Part shown: positions 17,902-27,700 of the stretch, one piece after another
How positions within the stretch are numbered: position 1 is the first letter of the stretch
Layout: each line of letters begins with the position of its first letter
Origin: Pseudomonas farris
Lineage (GTDB): Bacteria > Pseudomonadota > Gammaproteobacteria > Pseudomonadales > Pseudomonadaceae
DNA: 64,000 bases
Reading direction: 5' to 3'
Assembly (NCBI RefSeq): GCF_019145235.1
Contig: NZ_JAHSTV010000001.1
Coordinates: 124,001 to 188,000 of the forward strand
Made by a program: the position numbers and the translations under genes
Notes under the pieces: model-generated
The model's database searches: none
Seen by the model: only the letters and a program-made list of their open reading frames with translations
Told to the model about the DNA's origin: nothing

Positions 17902-19116
17902 TCATTGCGGGCTTTGCGGCGCGGGCGCATCCGCTTCGGGTGCTGGCGCAGGTTCTTGTGCAGGCTCTTGTTCAGAGCCTTGCACGGAGTCTTGCGGCGC
18001 TACTGGCGGCATTTCTTCGGGCGCCGTATTGGGCGAAGCCGCCGGGATTGGCGCCTGGCTATCCTCCGTCGACGGCGTAACAGTCGGCTCAGGGCTGGAC
18101 CGGTAATCGGCACGTCGATTGATCTGGAACTCGCGCACCGCATTGTTGTGGGCGTCCAGATCATCGGAGAACACGTGGCTGCCATCACCGCGCGCGACAA
18201 AATACAGGCTGTTGCCGTCCGCCGGATTCAACGCCGCATGGATCGCTTCGCGGCCCACCATCGCAATCGGCGTCGGCGGCAGACCAGCAATCATGTAAGT
18301 GTTATACGGCGTCGGCTCCTTGAGATGAGCGCGGGTCAACTTGCCGTTGTAACGATCACCCAAACCGTAAATCACGGTCGGATCAGTCTGCAGCAGCATG
18401 CCCATCTCCATGCGCCGCACGAACACGCCGGCGATCTGCCGACGCTCCTGCGGCACACCGGTTTCCTTTTCCACCAGCGAGGCCATGATTAGCGCCTGAT
18501 AGGGCTCGGTGTAAGGGACGTCAGCAGCGCGCTGGTTCCATTCCTTGGCGAGAACCTCGTCGAGGCGGTCGTAAGCTTTCTTGAGCAGATCGGCGTCGGT
18601 CATGCCCCGCACGAAACGATACGTATCGGGGAAGAATCGTCCTTCCGGAAAAATCCCGCTGTGCCCGAGTTTGTCCATCACTTGGCTGTCGCTCAGACCG
18701 TTGAGGGTCTGCTCGAGTTTTTCATCCTTGGCCAGGGCCGCGCGAACCTGATGGAAATTCCAGCCTTCGACCAGCGTCAGGCTGTACTGCACCATTTCTC
18801 CGCGCTTCCACAGGTCGATCAGCCCGTTGACTGTCATACCGGGCACCATGCGGTATTCGCCGCTGTGCAGCGGTTGTCCTGCCAGGTTGAAGCGCCAATA
18901 CACACGCAGCCAGAAAGCGTCTTTGATGACGCCATCGGCTTCAAGTCGAAGGAAGGTGCGGTTTGGCGTAGTGCCTTTGGGCACTTCCAGCAGCTCTTCC
19001 TGGGCGATGTTCAGCGGCTGTTCCAGCGCCGAATCGATTTTCCAGGCGCAAGCGCCCGCCAACAGCCCCGCCAGAACCAATCCGGTTTCCAGCAGCAGCA
19101 AGAATTTACGTCTCAC
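17902..19116 (-). CDS. mltG: Endolytic transglycosylase MltG with a long Pro/Ala/Glu C-terminal tail
   Basis: 404 residues. An N-terminal membrane anchor (residues about 7-26) is followed by the YceG/MltG domain: a LysM-like part and the catalytic region with MASLVEKETG (catalytic Glu) and LQTDPTVIYGLGDRYNG, ending with NADGNSLYFVARGDGSHVFSDDLDAHNNAV-like text. It cuts nascent glycan strands and sets their length. The last 70 residues are low-complexity, rich in P, A, E and S, and make the protein longer than the roughly 350 residues usual in the genus. It begins three bases after pabC. Confidence 0.94.
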   Translation of the reverse strand: MRRKFLLLLETGLVLAGLLAGACAWKIDSALEQPLNIAQEELLEVPKGTTPNRTFLRLEADGVIKDAFWLRVYWRFNLAGQPLHSGEYRMVPGMTVNGLIDLWKRGEMVQYSLTLVEGWNFHQVRAALAKDEKLEQTLNGLSDSQVMDKLGHSGIFPEGRFFPDTYRFVRGMTDADLLKKAYDRLDEVLAKEWNQRAADVPYTEPYQALIMASLVEKETGVPQERRQIAGVFVRRMEMGMLLQTDPTVIYGLGDRYNGKLTRAHLKEPTPYNTYMIAGLPPTPIAMVGREAIHAALNPADGNSLYFVARGDGSHVFSDDLDAHNNAVREFQINRRADYRSSPEPTVTPSTEDSQAPIPAASPNTAPEEMPPVAPQDSVQGSEQEPAQEPAPAPEADAPAPQSPQ

Positions 19117-19119
19117 GAA

Positions 19120-19935
19120 TCAAGCATCCAGTAGCGCACGAGCAATGGTTTGGAGTTTACGGGTGAGCGGCCCAACCGGCCAGCTCAGTGCGGCATAGGC
19201 GCGCACCGGCCAAACGCCATACACGCTGTTGCAGACAAAGACCTCGTCAGCCCATTGCAGCTGCTCGAGGGTGATATCGGTGATTTGCGTGGCAATCCCC
19301 AATGACTTGGCTTGAAACAATAATTCGGCACGCATCACACCCGCCACGCCACAGCGTTTGAGATTGGCGGTTACCAGCACGCCATCGCGCACCAGGAACA
19401 GATTGCTGAACACGCCTTCGATCACCCGCCCGACCTGATCCAGCATCAAGCCTTCGGCATGCTCGGTGTCCTGCCATTCGGAACGGGCGATGACCTGCTC
19501 CAGACGATTCAAATGCTTGAGACCGGCGAGCAATGGCTGTTTGGAAAGCCGTGTCGCACAAGGAAACAGACGAACACCCTGCTCCGCATGAACAGCCGGA
19601 TAAGCTGCAGGAGGATTGCCTTGCAGAATGCGTCGAGCCTGAGCCGAGGGATCGGCGGCGTAACCGCGCAGGCTGTCACCGCGGGTGAGGATGAGTTTGA
19701 GCACGCCCTCGCCCAGCGCGGTGGCATAGGCCAGCAGCTCCTCGCGAATCAATTCATGATCGGCGGCAATCGCCAAGCGCGAACAACCCTCCGCCAGACG
19801 CGACAAATGTCGATCCAGCAGCAGCGGCTGCCCGCTCTTGACCGTGATGGTCTCGAACAGACCATCACCGTAAGCCAGGCCGCGATCCTTCAGCGACAAA
19901 GCGTCAGCCGGTTGACCGTCGACCCAGCTGTCCAT
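19120..19935 (-). CDS. pabC: Aminodeoxychorismate lyase PabC
   Basis: 271-residue fold type IV PLP enzyme. Seen are the N-terminal DRGLAYGDGLFET, the PLP lysine in GLKHLNRLEQ, the Glu of EGVFSNLFLV and the C-terminal VFVCNSVYGVWPV. It splits 4-amino-4-deoxychorismate to p-aminobenzoate and pyruvate for folate synthesis. The start overlaps the fabF stop in TGATG, giving translational coupling, and mltG follows after three bases. Normal length for the family. Confidence 0.95.
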   Translation of the reverse strand: MDSWVDGQPADALSLKDRGLAYGDGLFETITVKSGQPLLLDRHLSRLAEGCSRLAIAADHELIREELLAYATALGEGVLKLILTRGDSLRGYAADPSAQARRILQGNPPAAYPAVHAEQGVRLFPCATRLSKQPLLAGLKHLNRLEQVIARSEWQDTEHAEGLMLDQVGRVIEGVFSNLFLVRDGVLVTANLKRCGVAGVMRAELLFQAKSLGIATQITDITLEQLQWADEVFVCNSVYGVWPVRAYAALSWPVGPLTRKLQTIARALLDA

Positions 19936-21179
19936 CAGTCAGCGAACCGGCGGAACACCAGCGAGCCATTGGTACCGCCAAATCCGAAGGAGTTGGACAG
20001 CACCACGTCGATATCCATGCCACGCGCGGTGTGGGGTACGAAGTCGAGGTCGCAACCTTCGTCCGGCTCATCGAGGTTGATGGTCGGCGGTGCTACCTGG
20101 CTGTTGATTGCCAGTACACTGAAAATCGCCTCGACCGCGCCCGCCGCACCCAACAGGTGACCGGTCATGGACTTGGTCGAACTGACCGCCAGCCTATAGG
20201 CGTGATCGCCGAACACGGACTTGATCGCACAGGCTTCGGCGAGGTCGCCCGCCGAGGTCGAAGTGCCGTGGGCGTTGATGTATTGAACCTGATCGCCATT
20301 GATCTTCGCATCGCGCAAGGCATTGGTGATGCAACGTGCAGCACCCGCGCCATCAGCCGGTGGCGAGGTCATGTGGTAAGCATCGCCACTGGTGCCGAAA
20401 CCGATCAACTCGGCGTAGATGGTCGCGCCACGGGCCTTGGCGTGCTCCAGTTCTTCGAGCACCAGTGCGCCGGCACCGTCGGACAGCACGAAGCCATCAC
20501 GGCCCTTGTCCCATGGACGGCTGGCACGGGTCGGCTCGTCGTTGCGGGTCGACAGTGCGCGGGAGGCACCGAAGCCGCCCATGCCCAGACCACACGCGGC
20601 CATCTCGGCACCACCGGCGATCATGACGTCGGCTTCGTCGTACATGATGTTGCGTGCAGCCATGCCGATGCAGTGCGTACCGGTGGTACACGCCGTGGCG
20701 ATGGCGTAGTTAGGTCCCTGTGCGCCCAAGTGGATGGACAGGAAACCGGAAATCATATTGATGATCGAGCCAGGCACGAAAAACGGAGAGATCCGTCGTG
20801 GGCCGGAATCATGCAGCGTACGGCTGGTTTCTTCGATATTGGTCAGACCGCCAATACCCGAGCCCATGGCCACGCCAATCCGCTCGCGGTTAGCGTCGGT
20901 GACCTCAAGACCTGCATTACGCACGGCTTGAAAACCTGCAGCCAGACCGTATTGAATGAACAGGTCGAGTTTGCGAGCTTCCTTGACCGACAGGTATTCC
21001 TCGACATTGAAGCCCTTTACCGAGCCGCCAAAACGGGTGGAATAGGCAGAAAGGTCGGTGTGTTCGATCAGACCAATGCCACTGCGGCCAGCCAGAATGC
21101 CCTGCCAGCTGCTCGGCACATCCGTGCCCAGTGGCGACAACATACCCATACCGGTGACTACGACGCGTCTACGCGACAC
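19935..21179 (-). CDS. fabF: Beta-ketoacyl-ACP synthase II FabF
   Basis: 414 residues with the Cys-His-His triad: the nucleophile in [10 protein letters not shown], His in [11 protein letters not shown] and His in [10 protein letters not shown]. It condenses malonyl-ACP with acyl-ACP in fatty acid elongation and controls cis-vaccenate formation. A frame continues upstream to 21212, but the GTG at 21179 has AAGGAGAG before it and yields the standard N-terminus [11 protein letters not shown]. It follows acpP, from which it is separated by a terminator-like hairpin, so the two are only partly co-expressed. Confidence 0.96.
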   Translation of the reverse strand: MSRRRVVVTGMGMLSPLGTDVPSSWQGILAGRSGIGLIEHTDLSAYSTRFGGSVKGFNVEEYLSVKEARKLDLFIQYGLAAGFQAVRNAGLEVTDANRERIGVAMGSGIGGLTNIEETSRTLHDSGPRRISPFFVPGSIINMISGFLSIHLGAQGPNYAIATACTTGTHCIGMAARNIMYDEADVMIAGGAEMAACGLGMGGFGASRALSTRNDEPTRASRPWDKGRDGFVLSDGAGALVLEELEHAKARGATIYAELIGFGTSGDAYHMTSPPADGAGAARCITNALRDAKINGDQVQYINAHGTSTSAGDLAEACAIKSVFGDHAYRLAVSSTKSMTGHLLGAAGAVEAIFSVLAINSQVAPPTINLDEPDEGCDLDFVPHTARGMDIDVVLSNSFGFGGTNGSLVFRRFAD

Positions 21180-21223
21180 AGCACTCTCCTTTTTCAAATG
21201 ACGACTTTGCATCAGGCCTAAAG

Positions 21224-21259
21224 AAAAAACCGCACGCCATGATGGCAGTGCGGTTTTTC
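21224..21259 (-). terminator. Terminator/attenuator between acpP and fabF
   Basis: AAAAACCGCAC and GTGCGGTTTTT arms around a GCCAT/ATGGC inner stem. It would let acpP be expressed well above fabF, matching the high demand for acyl carrier protein. Confidence 0.85.
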
Positions 21260-21287
21260 CATGACAGCGAGCGACGACTAAAAACTA

Positions 21288-21524
21288 TTACGCCTGGTGG
21301 CTGGTAACGTAGTCGATTGCTGCTTGTACAGTAGTGATCTTCTCAGCTTCTTCGTCAGGGATTTCGGTCTCGAATTCCTCTTCCAGAGCCATCACCAGCT
21401 CAACGGTGTCAAGGGAGTCGGCACCCAGGTCTTCAACGAAGGAAGCAGTGTTGACCACTTCTTCTTCTTTAACGCCCAGTTGCTCAGCAACGATTTTCTT
21501 GACGCGCTCTTCGATGGTGCTCAT
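21288..21524 (-). CDS. acpP: Acyl carrier protein AcpP
   Basis: 78 residues, highly acidic, with the phosphopantetheine serine in [15 protein letters not shown] and the C-terminal helices ending in [11 protein letters not shown]. It carries the growing acyl chain for FabD, FabF and FabG. Codon use is that of a strongly expressed gene (for example repeated GAA, and GGC/GGT glycines). An intergenic region of about 190 bases separates it from fabG and probably has its own promoter; a terminator-like hairpin follows it. Confidence 0.97.
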   Translation of the reverse strand: MSTIEERVKKIVAEQLGVKEEEVVNTASFVEDLGADSLDTVELVMALEEEFETEIPDEEAEKITTVQAAIDYVTSHQA

Positions 21525-21715
21525 ACCTTGTTTTCACTCCTAATGGACAAATTCAGGCAGCTGGCCGGTGGGTAAGTGTATAGAAAGACTTTTCAGTTTT
21601 TCAACTGAAAGCTTCACTCCTCAAACCCGGCGACCCTCTGTCTATAAATAGATTGCAGCTTTATAACGGATTTTAGACAGCTCGTATGACATTTTTTTGA
21701 AGCAATCCGTCACAT

Positions 21716-22459
21716 TTAACTCATGTACATCCCGCCGTTCACCGGGATTGTAGCCCCAGTAACGTAAGCCGCACCGTCGGATGCAAGAAAAGCGACCACA
21801 GACGCGATCTCTTGAGCTTGCCCCAGACGACCCAGCGGAATCTGCGTCTGCAAGGCTTCACGCTGCGCCTCGGGCAGTTCACGGGTCATATCGGTGTCGA
21901 TGAACCCAGGGGCCACCGAGTTTACCGTAATCGAACGCGAACCGACTTCACGCGCCAGTGCACGGCTGAAACCTTCCAGACCGGCCTTGGCGGCAGCGTA
22001 GTTTACTTGGCCTGCGTTGCCCATGGCACCCACAACCGAACCAATACTGATAATTCGTCCCCAACGGGCTTTTGTCATGCCGCGCAAAACACCCTTGGAC
22101 AGGCGGAACAGACTGTTCAGATTGGTATCTACGACGTCATGCCATTCGTCATCTTTCATGCGCATCATCAGGTTATCGCGGGTGATACCGGCATTATTGA
22201 CCAGGATCGCCGGCGCACCGAATTGCTCCTGAATGCTCGCCAGCACGGCCGCTACGGACTCGTCGCTGGTGACATTGAGTTCCAGGCCAGTGCCCTGAAT
22301 ACCATTTTCTTTCAGGGTAGCAGCGATACGCTCAGCCCCCGAAGCGGAAGTCGCGGTGCCGATAACAATGGCACCCTGACGACCCAATTCCAGAGCGATA
22401 GCCTGGCCGATACCACGGCTGGCACCGGTGACCAATGCAACTTTACCTTGCAGACTCAT
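21716..22459 (-). CDS. fabG: 3-oxoacyl-ACP reductase FabG
   Basis: 247-residue short-chain dehydrogenase: TGASRGIGQA cofactor loop, NNAGITRDNLM, the catalytic serine in SIGSVVGAMG and YAAAKAG with Tyr and Lys, closing with VTGATIPVNGGMYM. It reduces 3-oxoacyl-ACP with NADPH. The ATG at 22459 with AAGGAG is preferred over an upstream one overlapping fabD. The gene lies in the fabD-fabG-acpP-fabF order standard in gammaproteobacteria. Confidence 0.97.
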   Translation of the reverse strand: MSLQGKVALVTGASRGIGQAIALELGRQGAIVIGTATSASGAERIAATLKENGIQGTGLELNVTSDESVAAVLASIQEQFGAPAILVNNAGITRDNLMMRMKDDEWHDVVDTNLNSLFRLSKGVLRGMTKARWGRIISIGSVVGAMGNAGQVNYAAAKAGLEGFSRALAREVGSRSITVNSVAPGFIDTDMTRELPEAQREALQTQIPLGRLGQAQEIASVVAFLASDGAAYVTGATIPVNGGMYMS

Positions 22460-22475
22460 GCAAGCTTCTCCTTGT

Positions 22476-23414
22476 TCAGGCCAGCGCTGCACGGGCGGCA
22501 GCGAAAGCGTCTGGGGTATTGAGGTTAGAGGTCGACACGCCTTCGGCGCAACGTTTGTTCAAACCGGCAAGTACTTTGCCAGGGCCGCATTCGACCAGTT
22601 CGGTCGCGCCCTTGGCAGCCAGCGCCTGGACCGACTCGACCCAGCGTACAGGCTTGTAGAGCTGTTCAAGCAGATCGCGCTTGAGGGTTTCCAGATCGGC
22701 CGGCACGTTGGCGCTGACGTTCTGTACTACAGGAATCTGCGGTGCCTGCCAGTCGATCGCGGCGATCGATTCGGCGAACCGCTCAGCGGCTGGGCGCATC
22801 AATTCGCAATGAGACGGCACGCTGACCGGCAATGGCATGGCGCGCTTGGCGCCACGTGCCTTGCAGCCTTCGATGGCGCGCTCGACCGCAGCCTTCGCAC
22901 CGGCGATCACTACCTGGCCCGGGGAGTTGAAGTTGACCGCGCTAACCACTTCGCCCTGCGCCGCTTCGGCACAGGCTGCCAGCACGTCGGCATCTTCCAG
23001 ACCCAGGATTGCAGCCATGCCGCCCTGTCCGGCCGGAACGGCCTCTTGCATCAACTGACCGCGACGCTCTACCAGCTTCACTGCGTCGCCCAGGCTCAGG
23101 CTGCCCGCAGCCACCAGGGCGCTGTATTCGCCCAGGCTGTGACCGGCAACGTAAGCCGGACGCGCGCCGCCTTCAGCCAGCCACAGGCGCCACAAGGCGA
23201 TCGAGGCGGTCAGAATGGCCGGCTGGGTTTTATCGGTTTGATTGAGTTGTTCTTCCGGCCCTTGCTGGGTCAGTGCCCACAGGTCGTAACCCAGAGCATC
23301 GGAAGCTTCTTTGAATGTTTCGAGGACCACCGGATGTTGCGCGCCCAACTCGGCCAACATGCCGAGGGACTGCGAACCCTGTCCTGGAAAGACGAATGCG
23401 AGGGAAGCAGACAT
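22476..23414 (-). CDS. fabD: Malonyl-CoA:ACP transacylase FabD
   Basis: 312 residues: FPGQGSQ near the N-terminus, nucleophile elbow GHSLGEYSAL and the catalytic His in VSVPSHCELM. It loads malonate onto ACP. The frame is open farther upstream, but the ATG at 23414 gives the family N-terminus SASLAFVFPGQG with AGGGG before it. It sits 125 bases after plsX and 16 bases before the fabG start. Normal length. Confidence 0.97.
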   Translation of the reverse strand: MSASLAFVFPGQGSQSLGMLAELGAQHPVVLETFKEASDALGYDLWALTQQGPEEQLNQTDKTQPAILTASIALWRLWLAEGGARPAYVAGHSLGEYSALVAAGSLSLGDAVKLVERRGQLMQEAVPAGQGGMAAILGLEDADVLAACAEAAQGEVVSAVNFNSPGQVVIAGAKAAVERAIEGCKARGAKRAMPLPVSVPSHCELMRPAAERFAESIAAIDWQAPQIPVVQNVSANVPADLETLKRDLLEQLYKPVRWVESVQALAAKGATELVECGPGKVLAGLNKRCAEGVSTSNLNTPDAFAAARAALA

Positions 23415-23539
23415 GTAACAAGCCCCTAATGATCTTGTCGTCGGAGAATTGACGTCCCGCTTGTGGAACGCAAGAAACTCACAGTTGGATGGCCCATTGA
23501 ACTGAGCGGTCACATTTAAGCATTGTCCGACGAAAACAC

Positions 23540-24550
23540 CTAAGGCAACAAATCTTCCAGGCGCCCATGAAGCCGCTCCGGCAAGTTTTCCTGGATCTCG
23601 ATCAACGCGCGTTGAATCGCACTCTGAAAACCCTGCACCCCCGCCGAACCGTGGCTTTTCACGACAATTCCCTGCAAACCGAGGAAACTTGCGCCGTTAT
23701 GGCGTGCCGGCGCCAGCTCGGCCTGCAAACGTTTCATCAGCGGCAGCGCCAATGCGCCCACCACTTTCGACGCGAAATTTTTCTTGAATAACGCCTCAAT
23801 GCGCCCGGCAATCATGGTCGCCAAGCCTTCGCTGGACTTGAGCAGGATATTGCCGACAAAGCCGTCACACACCACCACATCCGCCTCGCCACGGTACAAA
23901 CCGTCACCTTCGACAAACCCGATGTAGTTGATGCCCCGAGCACTCTGCAACAAGGTGGCCGCCAGCTTGACCTGCTGATTGCCCTTGATGTCTTCGGTGC
24001 CGATGTTTAGCAATGCGACCCTTGGGCGAACGATGCCCAGGGTTTCTGCCGCGACCGAGCCCATCACGGCAAACTGCAATAAGTGCTCGGCACTGCAATC
24101 GACGTTGGCACCCAGATCGAGCAACTGGCAGTAGCCCTTCTGCGTCGGAATGGCCGCGATCATTGCCGGCCGATCGATGCCAGGCAACGTCTTGAGCACA
24201 AACCGTGACAACGCCATCAGCGCACCGGTGTTACCCGCACTGACGCAGGCCTGGGCCTTGCCGTCTCGCACCAATTCCAACGCCACGCGCATCGACGAAT
24301 CGGGCTTGCCGCGCAAGGCCTGGGCAGGTTTTTCGTCCATGGTGATGATTTCGGACGCCGGCGCAATCGACAGGCGCGCGCGATCCACAGCCGATTGGCT
24401 GGCGAGCAATTCTTCAAGAAGGGAGGGTTGACCGACGAGGGTCAGGTGCAGCGAGGGTGTAGCAGACAGGCAAGCAAGGCTGGCCTGAACAATGCTGCGG
24501 GGACCGAAGTCCCCGCCCATTGCGTCAATCGCGATGACTTGAGCGGACAA
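23540..24550 (-). CDS. plsX: Phosphate acyltransferase PlsX
   Basis: 336 residues. Family stretches are [12 protein letters not shown] at the N-terminus, [16 protein letters not shown], the NTGALM loop and [13 protein letters not shown]. It makes acyl-phosphate from acyl-ACP for the PlsY route of phospholipid synthesis. It starts three bases after rpmF and shares the yceD-rpmF-plsX unit known across bacteria. Normal length. Confidence 0.96.
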   Translation of the reverse strand: MSAQVIAIDAMGGDFGPRSIVQASLACLSATPSLHLTLVGQPSLLEELLASQSAVDRARLSIAPASEIITMDEKPAQALRGKPDSSMRVALELVRDGKAQACVSAGNTGALMALSRFVLKTLPGIDRPAMIAAIPTQKGYCQLLDLGANVDCSAEHLLQFAVMGSVAAETLGIVRPRVALLNIGTEDIKGNQQVKLAATLLQSARGINYIGFVEGDGLYRGEADVVVCDGFVGNILLKSSEGLATMIAGRIEALFKKNFASKVVGALALPLMKRLQAELAPARHNGASFLGLQGIVVKSHGSAGVQGFQSAIQRALIEIQENLPERLHGRLEDLLP

Positions 24551-24553
24551 GGA

Positions 24554-24736
24554 TTACTCGTCAGCGCCCTTGTCGATCACTTTACGACCACGGTATACGC
24601 CTTCTGGCGATACGTGGTGACGCAGGTGAACTTCACCGGTGGTTTTTTCTACAGACAGGGTGCTAGCCTCGAGAGCGTCGTGCGAACGACGCATGTCACG
24701 GGCAGAGCGGGATTTTTTGTTCTGCTGAACAGCCAT
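24554..24736 (-). CDS. rpmF: 50S ribosomal protein L32
   Basis: 60 residues, basic, starting [19 protein letters not shown] and with the C-terminal [10 protein letters not shown]. The zinc-type cysteines found in some L32 proteins are absent, so it is the C-minus form. It sits between yceD (13-base gap) and plsX (3-base gap). Confidence 0.97.
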
Positions 24737-24749
24737 AATTGATTAACTC

Positions 24750-25277
24750 CTAAACGTTTGGGTCACGCTTTAACTGCGCCAATACACTGAACGGGTTGGA
24801 CCGCGTTACCTCGTCCTCGCTCGGTTCGGGCTCATCGAGACCCGCCGGCTGCTGGCATTCTTCCGGATGATGAGCAGGCACAATGGGCAAGGCGAGCAGA
24901 AGCTCCTCCTCGATCAGTGACTGCAGATCCAAAGGATCTTCGCCCAGTTCCAGCACGTCATAACCTTTCGGCAACGACTGGGTATTCGCACCCTCCTTCA
25001 CCACAGCATAACTGCATTCGCTATGGATCGGCAGGGTGACCAGCTCAAGACAACGCTGGCAAACCATTTTGACTTCGGTGTCGATAAAGCTGTGAATTAC
25101 CACAGATTTACGTTCATCTCGTTCAAAAACGAATTTAGCCTGCACCGTACCGACAGTATCGGAAAGCGGGTCGCAGAGTCTCTCCAAATCGGCCAGCAGC
25201 AGTTCACCTTGAAGGGTGGTGCCACGGTCAGCCAATTTGCGCGGGTCAACGTGAGGTGGAATCGGGTCATTCAACAT
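24750..25277 (-). CDS. yceD: YceD/DUF177 family protein, 23S rRNA accumulation
   Basis: 175 residues, acidic. DUF177 features are CQRCLELV with a CxxC, and the C-terminal EDPLDLQSLIEEELLLALPIVPAH. Work in E. coli and plants links YceD to 23S rRNA accumulation. It is the first gene of yceD-rpmF-plsX and shares the 104-base intergenic region with the divergent maf gene. Confidence 0.9.
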   Translation of the reverse strand: MLNDPIPPHVDPRKLADRGTTLQGELLLADLERLCDPLSDTVGTVQAKFVFERDERKSVVIHSFIDTEVKMVCQRCLELVTLPIHSECSYAVVKEGANTQSLPKGYDVLELGEDPLDLQSLIEEELLLALPIVPAHHPEECQQPAGLDEPEPSEDEVTRSNPFSVLAQLKRDPNV

Positions 25278-25381
25278 AGGCGCAGCATTATAGGGATGCC
25301 CCCAGCCATGTCAAAGGAAATTCAGCCCTGTCCGTCACTTGAGCCTGCGCTAGAATTCGCCCCTGCCCTTTGGAGATGCGC

Positions 25382-25960
25382 ATGCTGCCTTTATTACTCG
25401 CTTCAAGCTCGGCGTATCGCCGGGAATTATTGGCCCGCTTGCAGCTGCCGTTCACCTGCAGCTCGCCGGATATCGACGAAAGCCACCGTCCGGACGAGTC
25501 AGCCGTCGAACTGGTAAAGCGTCTCGCCAAAGAAAAAGCCCGCGCACTTGCAGGCAGTCATCCAGCCCATCTGATCATCGGCTCGGATCAGGTCGCCGTA
25601 CTCGGCGAGCGGATTATCGGCAAACCTCACACCTTCGAAAAGGCCCGCGAACAACTGCTGGCATCCAGCGGTGCGAGCGTGACTTTCCTGACCGGCCTGG
25701 CACTGCTCAACAGCCAAACTGGCCACTGCCAGGTCGATTGCGTGCCCTTCACCGTACACATGCGCACACTCGACGCAGCGCGCATCGAACGCTACCTGCG
25801 CGCCGAACAGCCCTACGACTGCGCTGGCAGCTTCAAGGCCGAAGGTTTGGGGGTGAGCCTGTTTCAAAGCACCGAAGGCCCTGACGCCACCAGCCTGATC
25901 GGCCTGCCGCTGATTCGCTTGATCGATATGCTGTTGGCTGAAGGTGTGCAGATACCCTAA
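25382..25960 (+). CDS. Maf-like nucleotide pyrophosphatase, YceF type
   Basis: 192 residues. Reads LLLASSSAYRRELLARL (the SxSxxR motif of Maf), IIGSDQVAVL with the catalytic Asp, GKPHTFEKAREQL, and YDCAGSFKAEGLG. The sequence is of the YceF subgroup, known to hydrolyse 7-methyl-GTP. The ATG at 25382 follows GGAG at six bases. It is transcribed away from yceD and ends in a strong terminator. Confidence 0.93.
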   Translation: MLPLLLASSSAYRRELLARLQLPFTCSSPDIDESHRPDESAVELVKRLAKEKARALAGSHPAHLIIGSDQVAVLGERIIGKPHTFEKAREQLLASSGASVTFLTGLALLNSQTGHCQVDCVPFTVHMRTLDAARIERYLRAEQPYDCAGSFKAEGLGVSLFQSTEGPDATSLIGLPLIRLIDMLLAEGVQIP

Positions 25961-25975
25961 AGATCTTTTGATCTG

Positions 25976-26007
25976 AAAAAAAACCGGCCACGCAGGCCGG
26001 TTTCTTT
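25976..26007. terminator. Bidirectional terminator between maf and sppA
   Basis: AAACCGGCC and GGCCGGTTT arms with an ACGCA loop and A/T tracts on both sides; it serves both convergent genes. Confidence 0.88.
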
Positions 26008-26021
26008 ATGCAGCCAGAAGA

Positions 26022-27011
26022 TCAGCGCAGCGAAGGCCCTTGAAAGCCCATCCACATCGCCAAATGCTCAGCCACGCTGGAGCCGAGCTTTTTCGAGAAG
26101 CGATCGAACGGCGATTCCTCAACAGTGAAATCCACCAACTCTTTCTCGCCGATCACATCACGGGCAACCGAACTGGCATTGCCCAGACCATCGATCAAGC
26201 CCAGCGACAGCGCTTGCTCGCCGGACCAGACCAGCCCGGAGAACAGCTCCGGATGATCTTTATCCTTCAGGCGATCACCACGACCCTTCTTGACGCTGCT
26301 GATGAACTGCTGATGAGTGGTATCGAGCACGCTCTGCCAGAATTGGGTTTCCGCAGGCTTCTGCGGCTGGAACGGATCGAGGAACGATTTGTGCTCACCG
26401 GAGGTGTAGGTACGACGCTCTACGCCCAACTTCTCCATGGTCCCGACAAAACCGTAACCGGCCGCTGTCACACCGATGGAACCTACCAGGCTCGCCTTGT
26501 CGGCGTAGATCTGATCCGCGGCGCTAGCGATGTAGTAGGCACCGGAAGCGCCCAGATCCGAGATCACCGCATAAACCTTGGTATCTGGATTCAGGCCGCG
26601 CAAACGACGGATCTCGTCGTAGACATAACCCGACTGCACCGGACTGCCGCCAGGGCTGTTGATCCGCAGAATCACACCCTTGACCTTCTTGTCCTCGAAG
26701 GCTGCACGCAGACTGCCGACGATATTGTCGGCACTGGCCGGCTCTTTGTCGGCAATCATGCCTGTTATATCGATCAGCGCCGTGTAGCCAGAGCCGAGGC
26801 TCGCGCCCTTCTCCATGCCTATCAACGGCGATAACAGAATCAACGCGCCGAGCAGGTACAAAAAAGTCAGCGACTTGAAGAATATCCCCCAGCGACGGGA
26901 CCGGCGCTGTTCCTGCACACCAGCCAGCAGGGTTTTTTCCAGCAGCTTCCAGCTTTTCTCGTCACCGCTTTCCGCACTCGCCTTGGCGGGCGCTTTCCAT
27001 TCGTCGGTCAT
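26022..27011 (-). CDS. sppA: Signal peptide peptidase SppA-type protease
   Basis: 329 residues. One membrane anchor at about residues 45-65, then the protease domain with ILRINSPGGSPV, the nucleophile serine in LGASGAYYIAS, VGSIGV and the general-base lysine in TSGEHKSF. It degrades cleaved signal peptides in the membrane. This is the short (single-domain) form also found in P. aeruginosa as PA2973. It follows the HAD phosphatase gene on the same strand after 26 bases. Confidence 0.93.
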   Translation of the reverse strand: MTDEWKAPAKASAESGDEKSWKLLEKTLLAGVQEQRRSRRWGIFFKSLTFLYLLGALILLSPLIGMEKGASLGSGYTALIDITGMIADKEPASADNIVGSLRAAFEDKKVKGVILRINSPGGSPVQSGYVYDEIRRLRGLNPDTKVYAVISDLGASGAYYIASAADQIYADKASLVGSIGVTAAGYGFVGTMEKLGVERRTYTSGEHKSFLDPFQPQKPAETQFWQSVLDTTHQQFISSVKKGRGDRLKDKDHPELFSGLVWSGEQALSLGLIDGLGNASSVARDVIGEKELVDFTVEESPFDRFSKKLGSSVAEHLAMWMGFQGPSLR

Positions 27012-27037
27012 GCCATGTACCCCAGCAAAAAAACCAA

Positions 27038-27700
27038 TTAAACCCGCTGATTCAGCCAGGCGTGCAACTCTGAAAAACGATCAATGGCCAGTCTCGGCTC
27101 AAATAGCTTCAAGGCGTCGATCGATTGAGCGCCATAGCTAACTGCCACTGAATCCATGCCCGCATTGCGCGCCATCTGCAGATCGAACGACGAATCGCCG
27201 ACCATCAGCGCTTGCTCCGGACGAACCTCGCAATGGGCGAGAATCTGCTCAAGCATCAACGGATGCGGTTTACTGGCGGTTTCGTCAGCAGCACGGGTGA
27301 TATCGAAATAATCTTCCCAACCGTGAGACTTCAGCACCCGATCCAGCCCACGACGAGCCTTGCCGGTCGCTACTGCCAGATGATACCCCTCGACACGAAA
27401 CGCTTCGAGAGACTCGATAACGCCCTCAAACAGTGGCGAAGGCACGGCCTCCGCCGCAATGTAGTGATCCGCATAGTGTTGACGGAATGCTATCAGCTCG
27501 GTGTCGCCAATCTCGGGATACAGCGTGCGAATCGCTTCCGGCAAACCCAGACCGATAATGCCTTTGACGGCAAAATCATCACGCAACTGAAAACCGGACC
27601 GCTCGGACGCGACATGCATCGCCTCGACAATCCGACCAATGGAGTCAGCCAGCGTGCCGTCCCAATCGAAAATCAGCAGCTTGTAATCAGTAGGGTGCAC
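27038..27700 (-). CDS. HAD-superfamily phosphatase, phosphoglycolate-phosphatase-like
   Basis: 220 residues. Motif I is [11 protein letters not shown], motif [12 protein letters not shown], the motif III Lys is in ASKPHPLM, and motif IV is [11 protein letters not shown]. The cap inserts after motif I, as in the Gph type. The start overlaps the end of rluC by 14 bases, so the two are coupled. Pseudomonas genomes keep this gene between rluC and sppA (PA2974). The physiological substrate is unknown. Confidence 0.92.
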   Translation of the reverse strand: MHPTDYKLLIFDWDGTLADSIGRIVEAMHVASERSGFQLRDDFAVKGIIGLGLPEAIRTLYPEIGDTELIAFRQHYADHYIAAEAVPSPLFEGVIESLEAFRVEGYHLAVATGKARRGLDRVLKSHGWEDYFDITRAADETASKPHPLMLEQILAHCEVRPEQALMVGDSSFDLQMARNAGMDSVAVSYGAQSIDALKLFEPRLAIDRFSELHAWLNQRV

